Source of the DNA: Reticulitermes lucifugus
Taxonomy: Eukaryota; Arthropoda; Insecta; Blattodea; Rhinotermitidae
NCBI GenBank assembly: GCA_026260175.1
Contig: JAKCWW010000458.1
Span: 18,561-82,560, forward strand
DNA: 64,000 bases
Direction: 5' to 3'
Below, one piece after another: positions 50,957-63,832 of the stretch (its first letter is position 1; each line of letters starts with the position of its first letter). The position numbers and the translations under genes were made by a program. Below the pieces are notes generated by a model that was not told the origin of the DNA, did not search any database, and was given only the letters and a program-made list of their open reading frames with translations.

Positions 50957-53900
50957 NNGGGGGGTCTGTACTCAATGTTGACAACTTTGACCACCATACT
51001 AACAAGAGGAAAAACAGAATGTATTCAAACTACCACTCAGGATAACAGATTCTATCAACAAGCAACAGTCTTCAATGTTCCAATCAATATTTTTTTACTT
51101 GCACATAAGTTTCATTGCTTAGTACATCATCATCAGTAGCAGTAATGGAACAAAGAGAATAATGTTACAAGCACAAGGTTGATTATGACGATAGGACTTC
51201 AATGGGAAGACACAGAATTAATAGTAGTAACACAGCAGCAAGAGGTAACAAGAACACGATAAGGCTTACACATCTTAACAGACACATATGAATACTTAAA
51301 GAAACATTAAAAGATACTAACTTGAGAATTGCATACAGTGTTAATAATACCATAATGCGTAACACAAAACCTATGATAAAAACGTAACGATAAATTTCAA
51401 AATAGTAAAATATACAAATCAAGGTGTTAAAGCTATGGTTAAACATGTCTCGCACACTGGCTGAAAAGCTGCTGGTCTTCTTTTGGGTTTATGTACTGTG
51501 TAGTTGTGCAGAAATCCAAACCAAGACCAGCACCTGATCAACAACTGCTATGGAAATATGAGAACTTACAACTGGTTGACAGTTTGAAGACACATGCAAG
51601 GAATATATCAGTGGCATCAGATGCAACAGAGGAAAATAAGAATATGTGAAAATATACTAGACACTGGACATAAATGCTGTTCCATACATGACAGTGTGGC
51701 GATGTTACAAGTTCTGGAGGGAGGGGGGGGGGAGGTCAAACAGTGAAGTTTATGAAAAACTTTACATTTACACAAAATAAACGTGGAAACATTCTGAATG
51801 AACAACATACTGCACACTAAATATTCCATTCAGCCTATTTATTCATAAATACAGGAATTCTGGGAAATCAGACACCCAAGACAGGTAAATGATAGTAGTG
51901 ATGCTCTGTGCAAGAAACAACGAATATTAAACCTGCAGCGACAACACAGTGACACATCACAGGCAAGGAACATAACAGACATTCAGCTGAAAACACTAAA
52001 TACCATAACAACCTGAAAGATGCAATAGACAACAGATGCACTAATTTATTTACCATTAAGCTACAATAAAGCACCACAACACAACTACCTGGATACAACG
52101 ACAATAACACTGCAACAGTCCACAATTACAAAAGAGTGAAACTGCACAAAGCGTGCATTCATATGAAGCGTGCCTTCCAACAAACAGAAATTAAAATGTG
52201 AGATTTTAGGCTTTCACAGTGGTGCAGTTGAGTTCTCAGTTTTTCTGGGATATCGTGCTGCATCACTGGGTGATTGTCGTCCAGTGACATGGCACAATAC
52301 TCAAGAATAAAGCAGAGCTCAGAAATTCATATACGTATAAAGTACCAAAAACAGTGAGTGAAATAGGAGAGAGAACACTAACAGCATTTAGGACACAAGT
52401 AAATAAAAGTGAAATACGCAATAAATACATTTTAACCACTACAAGCCACTATACAAGGTTTATGAAACTTTTATATACAACAAAGATATGTCAACTACAC
52501 ATATAGTTTTATGTGCTGTTTTCTTTTAGTAACATGATATTGTTAGACACAAAGACAAATGACATGTTAATAATGCTTAAATTATTTTTTAATAACTTCA
52601 GAATATAAAACGTAGTAAACAGATAGATAATAGATGATACTGAATCAGTGTGTCTTCTGAATGAGACACTGATAATGATGTATTAAGCATCGAAACACAT
52701 CATTAAAAAGCAAAAAATATACTGATTGGAGTGTCAAAAGCCATTGGTTATCGGAAGTTTGCATTGTAGTTATGTTCGCACAGTACACTAAGACTATTTA
52801 TTAGTGGGTGATTATATGGACATGGTTATAGAAAATACACTGGCACATATGGATGCACGAATTTTCATTAGAGGTTACAATGCAAAATAACATACAAATT
52901 AATGGATTTTATAAAAATCCACACATGGATATCTTCATTTATGTGCTCAATTTTTGAAGTCATTACTGGTCACAACAATGGGTACTGGGTCATTCCCGGG
53001 AGTAAAGCAGCCGGGGCGTGGCATTGACCACCCACCCCCATCTAGCCCCGAGGTTAAAGAAAGAGTAGAGCTATACTTCCCCTGTGGGCCTTCATGGCCT
53101 GCTCTAGGGTGAACTTTACCTTTTACCTTTACCTATTACTGGTCACATATTCCTCCACCGTCTGCATCTTTGATGCTACACAGCATAATCTTCCCTCACA
53201 TGAGTGCTCACATTAATGACAGGAGTGCAGTTTGCGACTATGCAGTTATTACCAACCAAGAGAACACAGAGACAGGATCAAGTGAATGTTACTAATAAAT
53301 AAGAGCACAGATGTCACCACCTCTCAGCAAACTCCAAAGTTCTAAAGGTGTCAGAGCACAATGGTATGCTGAATTGTCATCTACCTCCGAACATATATTT
53401 TAGACCATCTGTGTTTTATTAACAGACATGTAAAAATGGTGTGTGTGTTGTTTGATGGGGAAAAGGGCACTTTTGCAATGTATCAGACACATTAAAATCT
53501 TCACGAACATCACATTTAATAAGAACACATTTCAAGGACGACATTTGGTGACAATTCCTACCCATCACTAAATGATACAAATGCATTAATCTATGAACTG
53601 ATTTACTTGAGAACTATAATTCTGAGAGGAGGACATTTTGTTTATATCTGAGGTTTATGATCAAGCACGTCTTTTTTTGGAAACAAAACAAACACATTTT
53701 CATCTACAAAAATTACTATTTTATGTCTAGTTACACAACACTCAATAAATTGTCCATAAGATGACAAATTTATAACTACATCACACACACTGTAAATATT
53801 TACACTTAATTTAAGATTATTCAAATCAACTGGCACTTTGCACTTGATTTGCTACTGACAAAACTGGATATAATCTGGAGTAAATGACGAATGACCATTT

Positions 53901-54970
53901 GCAGTAGGAAGATTAAGTAATATGCACATGCTTAAGAAAAAAGTGCAACAAAAGAGAATTCACCTAACCAGTCATATTACCCCATACCAACCATTCATTT
54001 ACTAAAATGCAAATTATTTACTGAACAAAAAAATATGCTGGGAGGATAAACATAACAGACCACACTACTCAGTGCCCCAAATTTCAAACTTTGTTCCACT
54101 AAAAATGGCATTATGCATTGCTTCTCATTCATTGAATCTACAAACACTAAATACAAAGTAAATAATAATTCTTAGTTGTAGCCACACATATACATATAAG
54201 CTCTGCACATGTCAGTACTGTGACTGGGTCACTACCAGGAAAAATAGTGTATGTCGAATACATGAAAAATTGAGACACTGGTGTCACTGCATAGTCCTGC
54301 CACGTACCAACCAATCCAGCAAACTATTTACTTGAAAAACAGCAATGTCCATAAAAAACTGAAGATGAAAATTTGCTGTTATAAAATAATAGCACAGGTT
54401 CATTACTTTTTCCTGCTAGAAGCAGAAGTCAAAGCACTGTTCCTGAAGGGCACCAGATGTCCATACTGCTAACACAGCCACAGTATGTGAAAACAGTAGT
54501 CGTGTAGGTGACAAAGCACGAGACACTGTGCATACTAACAGGCCACGCAACTAAACGTTACGTGCCACAAAGCATGGAGAAATGAAGACAAAGCAGATGA
54601 GACCGCTATGCTGTCTTAAAATGTCAAGCACCAATGACCCAGTGATGTGATGCCATATCCCAGAAGAAAGGAGACCTCATCTGTCCAGTCACTTAAACAT
54701 CATATCTCAATGTGTATACACGCAATTTTAAGGTGCTGCATATTCGGTTCTGTAGGATATATACTAGACAAAGAAATGTAATGCATTAAGTCCACTCAAT
54801 ACAGCCCACACCAGTAATGGGAAGAACTCAACAATTTTTTACGCATTTCCAAGAGGATGGACGAAAAATATTGAATACTTGGGTCATATCAATCAAACAA
54901 TAAATCAGACATACTGCATGAGTTGGGTGTATAAACAGTCTCACTAACAATTCACCAGAAAGAAATAAAT

Positions 54971-55002
<32 letters not shown>

Positions 55003-58000
55003 AAAAGGTATTTTCAGTCCTCAAAAATATAATTATGCACTGTTACATGGATTTCACATGAAAGCTGCTTTGAGAAGTACAAAATGTGAACAATTCAGTT
55101 CCTGGCGTGGGAAGAGTTAAACAACGTGGGATCCAAGATTCTTACAGCAGTGATACAGTCATGTCGGACGTTAGTCTGGTAGCTTGCCAACAGTACAACT
55201 ATACCTTCTTTTACCTGCACTACTTTCTTTATCAACAAATCTGACTGCTTTATTTCCCATCCTGGGTTTCAGTATAGGAACTGATCATGTAAAACTGAAC
55301 CTAAGAAAGAGCTCATTTATCAACACAGCCAGGAAGGAAATAAAACCATAGATAAGTATAACTCCATTGTCAGACGACTCTTTGGTACTCCAAGTGACCA
55401 CTACTTTTACTCTTCTTATGTTGGAAACAATGAAGATAGGAACTTTAACATTATGTACTGGGTACCTTCCACTGAGTAGCTTCCATGAAACTATACGAAA
55501 ATCAGCCAATTTATTAACCCTTATCAGTCCAATTTCAAGTTAAATTCGACAGTGCTTTCTGCTGCACCAGGTCCAATGTCGAGCTCAAATTGACAAGACA
55601 TTTTACAGTGCTTTATGTTGGTGTTCCCCAAGCTGCTATCTAGTGACTGCTTTTGAACTTTGAAGATTAGAGATTTTCTGGAAAATTAATTTGGACTGGT
55701 CTGTTGGAATTCACAAGAATAATTTGGACTGCAAAAGGTTAAAGAGTTACTACAGAACACATCACAACATGCTGTTTTTCCTTACTGAAAACCAGCTCTG
55801 AAACAGGCCAATCTGCAATCAATATCAAGAGGTACACAAACTTCAAATCAGAGCAGTGTATAGCTTTGATCTTCATGCCAATTAAACGGGCAAGGTTTTA
55901 ATGCATAAACGAAATAACTACACCTATTAGCTAATTAAGGGGCAGCCATACTGAAATACAACTCATTTCATGGCATAGCACTTCTTACCTGTACATATAA
56001 CACAGCAGTAGTTCGGAAAATCCAGTTAATTGTGGGAAGAAATACAAGCAAAGGCAGTGAAAATTTATTCTGAACCTTAACTTAAAACCATGTTTAGTAC
56101 AATTGCATCAACATAACAGTTAAAATACATACCTAGTGTCACAAAATAATTAATTTCCTGTGTACAAAACTAATAAACCTCCTTAAAACAAATGAAAGAA
56201 AAGAAAAGAAAAGAAAAAAAAAGTTGTGAAAATGTAATGCTACAAATTTAGTATCATGAAAACAGAACTTTCATTCATGTGTACAATTCCAGTCCAAGAG
56301 CACTTGCAGACTGCAGGCAGCATGATGAAGGCAATGTCACCCATGCATCATGTACAATTTACTACAAAGCTGTTAATTATCAATTCAGTCTTTCCTGTTA
56401 TTATGAAAGGAATAACATAATGAATAATGGCCACTGTAGTTGTACCAATGCAATGACTTGCTGAAGTACTGACAGTCCACCTTGCAAGAACTTCTGATAA
56501 AGTGGCTGAAAATGGTCAGTGGAACAGACTTAAATCCACTTACACATATAATACAACCTGCATTGTTCTTTTAACACTTATTTCACTTTATTTTCCTTAA
56601 ACTGTCACCTTCATGTGAAGTATGTCACTGAACACATATTGTGCATGAGAACAGAGCAACATAATATGCATCATGATACATATGGAAGAGCTGCCACAGC
56701 TTTCCTGGCTTATCTTGCCAGTGGTTGCACAGAATGTAACTGCCATAAGAACCTTTAAATTTCAAATTTCCCAACATACTAACACATATCCTGAACCAAT
56801 TACTGCAACAAGAAGAGTGTCAAAACTGAGTAACAATCAGCTGTAATAATACGTGTGAAACCTTTTCTGATGCTAACATATTCACAACTTCCTGGACACT
56901 GTGCTAACTGAATCAGTCTGTGAGCACTCTTATTAAAAAGAGATTAATCTTTTATTTCCTTATCACTTAAATATAGCAATTTCATGAATCTATCAACATA
57001 TGAAACTAAAGTAGGTACTTTGGAAATTCAGCCAAGGTATCTACAGCTATGTGACAAAGAGAAGAGAAAACATACACCCACCAGTATAGTAGATACAAGC
57101 AGAGGACAGGTTAGCTGCGTTGCACAAGCTGGCAAATGGAAAAGAACAAAATTTAGTTGGGTACACCAGAGCAAAGGTGACAAAGAACCCTAAATGGATC
57201 CTCACTTCTTGTTCAAAAATGATGGCCCACAGAAGGATAACTGATTTCATCATTCACTCTCATGCCTACGAACACAATATACTAGAAAACATTAACAGCA
57301 TTTTTTGTATACTAACACTGCACATTCCTTTCTTTTAGATACTTCAGAAATGTGATTCGTAAGATACAAGTCAATATATGGGACAAGTTGCTATTCCTAT
57401 CTGTGTAACCTGCATAGCACCCTAAAGCACAAGAATTGGTGTTGCACGAATGTCATCATCAAAAATTTAGAATCCAGCAGAAACGAATAACAGACAAAAT
57501 ATGACAAACAGGCACACAACACTGTGTAACTGTCTTCGACTTAATGACAAGATAGAAAGCAAGACAACTGAATAAATAGCAACTTTAACTCAGTAGTTTC
57601 CAAACACAATAGACAATCCAAATATTTCCTATTGAGGTCAAATGACTGTGACGCCAGTGCCATACTGATAAAATCCCATCTAAGCAGGGTCTTGACAGTA
57701 GTGTCTCTTATCACAAAAGTGAATCATATATTCTGAATGGCATATGATGATTAAAAGGCTAACCCAACAAATCAGAAATACCAGTAAATGTTTTATTTTA
57801 AATGGTACTTGTATGATTGTTGTCTTAGTAGACACTGTACTGACTGGTATTGTAATTTTTATACACATATTGCTGTGAGGTGTATGAAACTCCTATGGCT
57901 ATGTATCAAGACAGCTGTAACCTTGTTTAGGCTGCTATTGCTCATGCTCATGCTCATTGCTCAGAGTGACATGTAACATCAACAAATTTGAATTTTAAAT

Positions 58001-61000
58001 GTGAACATCAATTCATTCCAGGTCTTCACTTTCATGAAATTCCCTCACAAAACATAAGCCATATGGATACACAAGTTTTAGAAAATCAGTGGTGAAATGT
58101 CACTATAACAAACATCAGTGGTCATCAACATCATTCACAAAAATGGCTTGGATCAGAGGACAATATTAAAGACAATACTAAAGAAAGAGGGTGTAAGAGT
58201 ATATAGCGATTCATCTGGCACAAAACAGGGTGCTGTTGTGGGCTTTTGTGAATAAGTTAATGAACCTTCAGGTTTGACAACAGACAACATTTCTTGACCA
58301 GTTGGGTGAATATTATCTTTCTGAGGACTCCCTGTGCCTCATGGAGTTAGTTAAAACAATGTGCACACAACTTTGCACACAACATTCTTAACTACTGTAC
58401 AGGGAGCATACTTGGTGACTATGCTAGTGCATGGCCTTTCTGCTATACATGCTGTGTGGGACACCGCCTTTCCTACAGTCAGATGTGGTGATGGTAAGAA
58501 AGCGAGATTATTTTACAGTGGAGGTTACTGAACCACTTGCAGCATCTGCCCTATAAACTGTATCTGAATAAAACACAGTGCCAATAATCCTCCCGGCACA
58601 GCATGCACCAGATGCACCAAACAGGAATGTTTACATTATGGAGTGCAACTTCATGCAAAAAATATGCTACTGTGTTGTATCCCTGTATACATTCACATAA
58701 AACCAAGCCTGACCTGATCATGTGATGTTCAATGTAGTTCTCATCAACACAAAGAATTTTTGAGAGACAACAGACGAAGCATGACATTGGATAATTTAAG
58801 GATGTCTTTTGTCAACACAAGTCTGTTAAAGGAAAATACACTATAGGAAGAAAATGTACAAGGTTTCAAAAGAAGTATACAACATACGCATGACATATGT
58901 GTCCCATAGTTTGGAAACCACCACTTAAATTACATGTAATTAAACAATTATGCCACCTGACATGCTCATATGAAAAGGGAAACTGTCCAACACCAAAGCT
59001 TGTACTTTCTTTATCTGAACATGAGACGTGATTAATAACACTTGTCAATACAATAACACAAATGACTGCAACACACATCCGTCTTGTGTGGTGCAAGCAA
59101 CTACCAACACACGGCATTAAAATCACAGAACACAACAAAGGATGAAAGTAAGAGACTAGAGACAAGAGCGATGACTATTAGTTACAAAGCATTCAACATA
59201 TGGAAACTGAACAGAGAATATATAAAAGATGTAGCATATACTGGTAATGAATCCCATCTTATTGGAAAAGAAGTGGTCTGCATAGTTAAAACCATAAACA
59301 GTATGTACGATTCACAAAATGATATTAAAGCTGTTAACTTCTTTGGCTGTATGTTGCAATATTGCACTAAAATACACATTTATTTTGTCAGTCTATAGCA
59401 GCTACGACAGTGGAAGCATGTCCAGTGTCCAGTAAGACTTCCATTATACTTTCCTGTTGTGAGTTACTTATGCAGACTGAACCTAGTGGGGTCACGGTCT
59501 GTACGAAAAGTTCCCGTGCCAGTCAGTCATTTGATCAAGTGAGTCACACTGGTTCTAGATTCTGTCAGGTTTCAGACAGTGGCGTCTATATACATCAGAA
59601 CAAAGTTTCCTCAAAAAACTAACTTCCTAGATCTTTAATCAACCAAATTCTCAGGTCAAATTAATCAATACCTGGGTGAATCACTACTTTCAGGGAAAGA
59701 TACTCTAATGTAGTGGTGTGAAAACCAACAAAAACACCACTTCCTAGCCAAAGTCATTTTCAACATAAGCTGGAAGCAAAGGGCTGTTTCCTATTCCAGG
59801 GGATTGTAGTTACCTGAAGCAGATAAAGTTTACTTCCCATGAATAGGGGGGGGGGGGGCTTGAATTTTCATATAACAACATGCTATGTTATACAAACATG
59901 GTGTCTTCTGTAGGATTAACAATGTACCACACATTCAGCACCATTTTATTAAGTTTGCCCATTATCCAGTGTTTAAAAAGACAAAATTGAACACTGGATT
60001 ATGGACAAAATCCAAAAACTGAAAGGTGCTAAATATGATTACCAATATCATAACCCTACACAAATGAACGTACCACCAATCGTATAACCTCTGAAATACA
60101 ATTGCTCAAAATAATGCTTTAATATTTGGCAACAACACAAATACAAAGTTACAGAGCTAGTACTCAACATACACAATACTGAAACAGTACAAAATGCAAT
60201 ACAGTATTCGTATGTAATGTAATGTTTCGTATATTAAAAATGAATGAACAAGTTTGAAAAACAGTTCTAAGTTAAATACTATTTACAGTGAAGTTGGGGT
60301 TGGTTCAAATAAAAAATTTCTATATTTGCACATCCATAATTAAAATCAATAAACTAGAGAACATGGAAACCTACAAATGGGTACCTTATTACTTCCTTAA
60401 GTGCACATACCTTGCAAAACCCACAGATAATTCATTTATACAGTACCCAGTAATTTTTACACTATTCTGTGTCTGACTAAAATAACCTACATTCTAACTG
60501 CTTGGAATGTAATATAAATAAAGTTAGTTAAATGACTGTACGTAACAGTAGTCAGTATAGAGAATAGACTATGGGCTGGACAATCTGGGGTTCAATCCCC
60601 AACAGGGACAACAGATTTATCTCTTCTCCAAAACACTCAGACCAGCTCTGGGGCCCAGCAAGTCTCCTATTCGATGGGTGTGAGGAGCTCTATCTCTAGG
60701 GGTAAAGCTGATGGGGCATGAAACTGACCACTCACCTCTGGCTAGTGCCAAGTTTAAGAATGAGTGGCACACAGGGACAACTTTACTTTTACTTTCACTA
60801 TTAAATGATCATAGCAACAGGAATACTAATATTATATATTAAATCACAAATTTAGACTGCCTTTAAACCCTACCTGCAAGAAAATGGCTATGTCAATAAT
60901 ACATATAAAGTACTGTAATGAAATCAAAGAAACCCTTGGCACAGGGAATTTGATAGAGCACGCTTGAATATAGTCACACACCAAGTTTGATATGCAACAT

Positions 61001-63832
61001 AAACAAAGGAAACTTTTAGAATGGCTTCTAAAATTAGTTTCTCCAAACGTGCAATATAATTACTACCATTAAAGAACTAAATATGAATGAAAACATTATA
61101 TACTGATCAATTCCAAGCCTCTGAGTATACAAATCTTCACTGCGTTAGACACTAATAGTCTTATGTCCATTTAAAAAACTGCAGACTGGCTACTACAACA
61201 TCCACCTAATTGCCAACAAATTAGATTATGTTACATAGAAAACACAAATAATACACCTCCTTATTTTTATTAGTAATATAAAGACTGAACATTACAAATA
61301 ATCACTCAAAATCAGTAAGTTTTGCCAAACAAAGTTTACTTTCACCATTTGCTAGTTTGGATATAAATAATACAGAGTACCCTTTAAGAAGTTTGGCAGT
61401 GAGGATGTCAATGTAATTCATGATTACAAAAACCAACTAAACTGCTAAATTGGAAAGTAAAATGTCAGTAGTTTCCTGTTCTACCTTCAAATGCAATGTT
61501 CAGTTAAGTCTAACATATTACACACATATAGATGACTTATAATTATAAAACAATCATGATTAACTACAAAATATTTTCAATTTTTAAAAAATACAGCTCT
61601 GAAATACATAAAATACTGGCCCAAATAAACTTCACCTAGCAAACTACTTCACTAACCATTAAGACCATGGTTGTCATGCAGCAACTCATGTGCAAATGAA
61701 CCATCATAGTGCAAAAGGCTAAAACATGCATAGTACCAACACATCTGTTTAAGAAAATAAATGCCAGTGTGTATATGCATCTCTGTGTGTGTTTGTGTGT
61801 ATGTCTTTATCGAGCAGCATCACTTACTGGGGCTGGAGGATAAGCTCGAACTCCCCCTGTAGGTGGGGCATGTGTGCCTCCTTCTGGGTATGACATGTCA
61901 GCCATAGGAATATCTTCACCCTGCAAAGAAACATACTATGAAGCACAGCAGTCTTGTTGTTACATATTCTGGCACCCATCCTGATTATTTCCCATACATG
62001 TCTGATAAAAAAAGGAATAAATGTTTTGAACACTTATAAATAATGTAACACAGCTTTATCCTTTGTCCTTTAATGATTCACATAAAAAGGAACTGAATAA
62101 TACGTGAAATATAAAGAACAAGGTGGACACATATACTAACAATTCCAGTATGTTTGCTCTCTTTTGTTTGTCTCAAAGGAGACAAAGTTTAAATTTTAAT
62201 AAAGTGGAAGTTGTAATAGCACACTCCATTACACCTTTTTTTCCTGTACGTATACATGCAGACTTATACACTCCAGTGGGAAGTAGCTCTGTTCAAGCAT
62301 TATCAACAATTACAGATTTCTGTAATCTTCATTAGATTCAGAGGACCATGACTGATTGTTAATTTAAAACTTTAGAAATGTACACAGTATCACTTGCATT
62401 TAACTATCATGACACCCATGAAGACTTTTGGGAAAAGTTTACTGGACATGGAGCATGTTTCATTCTCCTCTACATCTTTTGTGAGCCATTTATCACTCTG
62501 GTAAACATTCAACAACTTTTGCTCAAGGTGTTTGCAGAAAGGCATGTAGGCCTTCATGTACAGTGACCTTTATGACTGTCCTACCTAACTGAAAATTAAA
62601 ACCACTTGACAAAATCTGTGAAACTCCCCAATATCAACTCTCACAAACAATTGTCCAATGGAACATTCTAGGTTCTCACTAGCAGTACTGCTGACAATTC
62701 CAGTCCTGTTGGATGTTATGCTGTTACTGGGTAGACAGTTGCCAACATTCCCGTGTGTTACATTTCTTCATGATTGCAATCCTGTGGACTGCCTTAGTCA
62801 GAATTCCTGATCCATTCTTTTGCCAGTATGCATGAACCAACTCTTGAACCACTGCAACGTGAAGACTCAAGTCTCTTGGGATGTTATGCTGTGTAGTTTG
62901 GTAAGTAGTTACTGAAGTTTCAAAAGCAATAAATCATCTTTTACTTGCTGTGGTATATTTCACTCTGTTAACATCTTGTACTTATTGTCAGAATTCACCG
63001 TATAGGACAAAAATAGCTTGTGAGACAGTCAACTGTGCGCATAAATCACATTTGTCTGGTGCAATTAATTTTGTTTGTCAGAGGAACTCTCACATCAAAT
63101 AGAGTTTTCTCAATATACCATCACATTTTGTTAAAATAATTTGCATTAAACCTCCCAGTTACTATAGCATCATTTATAACCATGATTTATCATTTGAGTT
63201 AACAAGTAATCAGGTCAAGGTCGCAGCAAAAGGAGTGTGTGCTGGGCACTTAAGGAGTTTCACACATGAGAACAGACTACAACATCTATAGGTTTTCACC
63301 CCTAATTTTCAGACCAAACATTTGAAATACAAGGCAAGTCTGGATCTATATGTTAGAATGATGATGGTTTGCGCAACAAGCTACAACATACAAAATTCGT
63401 TATACAGAACTCTGTACTTTTGCACAAATTCTCTAAGTGACATGCAGGCACACATGCATGTGTACACACACAAACATCAAACTTACCCGCTGATAAATGG
63501 AAGGCCCAGGACTTCGAGAAGCACTGTTCATGTTGGCAGATCGTTGCATTGTTCTATCTTCATATCGTGTACCTCCCTGGCTAGCCATTGGACGATTTAA
63601 TGTGCTGTTGGCGTTATTTGGGGAATTTGGACCTGCATTTCTTGCTGCAACTGTTTTAGTGACAAAGTCCTGTTCCTTCCAACCATGTTTCTTGTACACT
63701 TCTCTTAATTCTTGATGCTGCCACATAGTAAACAAAACCTGACCAGCAAATTTGAGTACCCTTGGTGTGTACTTCTGCCGCTGTCGTGTAATATTCATTA
63801 GGCGTTCAACACCACCAGCTTCAAGCAATGAT
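46008..63832 (-). CDS. p120ctn: p120/delta-catenin family protein, C-terminal three exons (partial)
   Basis: Coding exons in minus order: 63832-63487, 61920-61828, 46211-46008. They give about 213 C-terminal residues; the N-terminus lies beyond the window. The first part is the end of the last armadillo repeat (LLEAGGVERLMNITRQ..., FAGQVLFTMWQHQELREVYK, KHGWKEQDFVTKTVAARN), characteristic of the delta-catenin/ARVCF/p0071/p120 group. An Asn/Ser/Pro-rich tail follows, then PLYAQVNREKKKNRQYE and a final GGDSWV-stop. DSWV is the class I/II PDZ ligand of vertebrate delta-catenin, ARVCF and p0071 (family knowledge). The protein would bind cadherin juxtamembrane tails and, through DSWV, scaffolds such as Erbin/Scribble. 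The last intron is about 15.6 kb. The symbol follows the single Drosophila member and is by family, not proven orthology. Confidence 0.93.
46324..46377. other. Assembly gap (54 N)
   Basis: By symmetry with the right arm about 70 bases are expected here, so the gap size is only nominal. Confidence 0.98.
46812..46854 (+). ncRNA. Hammerhead-like ribozyme, best-preserved copy
   Basis: Helix I CCCC (46812-46815)/GGGG (46851-46854); CTGATGA (46816-46822); an extra T; helix II GGTTT/AAACC with loop TATAG; GAAAC (46839-46843); minimal stem III with C46843-G46848; triplet GTA, predicted cleavage after 46850. A mirror copy on minus (46378-46413) runs into the gap. Confidence 0.55.
48490..48524 (+). 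ncRNA. Decayed hammerhead-like hairpin
   Basis: ATGATGAT, helix II GAGCA/TGCTC with loop AGCA, then AAAAC and ATGCTGGG. The core C and the G of GAAA are mutated, but helix II is intact and differs in sequence from the other families. Confidence 0.35.
49729..49838. repeat. Short inverted repeat with PLE-type hairpin
   Basis: GCAGTCTGGTAGTAATTTA pairs imperfectly with TAAATTTCTACCAGACC. The minus strand 49745-49788 holds CCCTGAAGATGGAAG...TTCCTCCAAAACATTGATA, same family as 34721. Confidence 0.45.
50921..50956 (+). repeat. (GA)n microsatellite ending at two N
   Basis: 18 GA units, then NN at 50957-50958 and G6. Confidence 0.9.
52669..52700 (+). ncRNA. Hammerhead-like hairpin, G8-to-A variant
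   Basis: CTGATAA (52669-52675), T, helix II GATG/CATC with loop TATTAAG, then GAAAC (52692-52696). Core G is mutated to A. Confidence 0.35.
52975..53134 (+). repeat. 5'-truncated SINE with perfect 13-bp target duplication
   Basis: ATTACTGGTCACA flanks at 52962-52974 and 53135-53147. The insert starts inside the SINE body (GGTACTGGGTCATTCCCGGG) and ends in a (CTTTTA)n-like tail, as expected for LINE-driven insertion. Confidence 0.8.
54960..55007 (+). repeat. (GAAA)n microsatellite
   Basis: About ten tandem GAAA units. Confidence 0.9.
56189..56222 (+). repeat. (GAAAA)n microsatellite
   Basis: Tandem GAAAA units followed by an A run. Confidence 0.85.
58490..58790 (-). pseudogene. Tc1/mariner-superfamily transposase relic in the p120ctn intron
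   Basis: The minus strand contains YFLHEVALHNVNIPVW and, in a shifted frame, AGRIIGTVFYSDTVYRADA. These match the block LIHEV..HD.KI...[14 protein letters not shown] of the relic at 31.3-31.5 kb, with different decay. Frameshifted, N- and C-terminal parts not recognisable. Confidence 0.55.
59846..59858 (+). repeat. G13 homopolymer
   Basis: Uninterrupted run of 13 G. Confidence 0.9.
60548..60803 (+). repeat. tRNA-derived SINE, full-length type
   Basis: A canonical B box GGTTCAATCCC at about 60590-60600 follows a head GTCAGTATAGAGAATAGACT. The body AGCTCTGGGGCCCAGCAAGT leads to a tail of TTTACTTTTACTTT. A possible target duplication TTAAATGA (about 60527 and 60803) is weak. Confidence 0.7.
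61828..61920 (-). CDS. p120ctn: p120ctn exon: proline/glycine-rich tail, 31 codons
   Basis: Encodes GEDIPMADMSYPEGG...AYPPAP in phase 0 on both ends; acceptor ctttgcag, donor gtaagtg. If the donor is skipped, the frame adds V-S-D-A-A-R and stops at 61807-61809. Confidence 0.9.
63487..63832 (-). CDS. p120ctn: p120ctn exon: end of armadillo domain
   Basis: 346 nt: one base completing a split codon, then 115 codons from SLLEAGGVERLMNITRQRQK to ...ASRSPGPSIYQR. Acceptor tctgttcag, donor gtaagt, phase 0 out. The MWQHQELREVYKKHGWKEQD block is nearly diagnostic of the family. Confidence 0.95.

Noticed and set aside
51118-51150. CTGATGATGATG on the minus strand near 51130
   Set aside because: No complementary helix II; the later GAAAC-like string is probably chance.
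60548-60610. tRNA gene from the GGTTCAATCCC box
   Set aside because: The arms do not close and the sequence continues into the shared SINE body.
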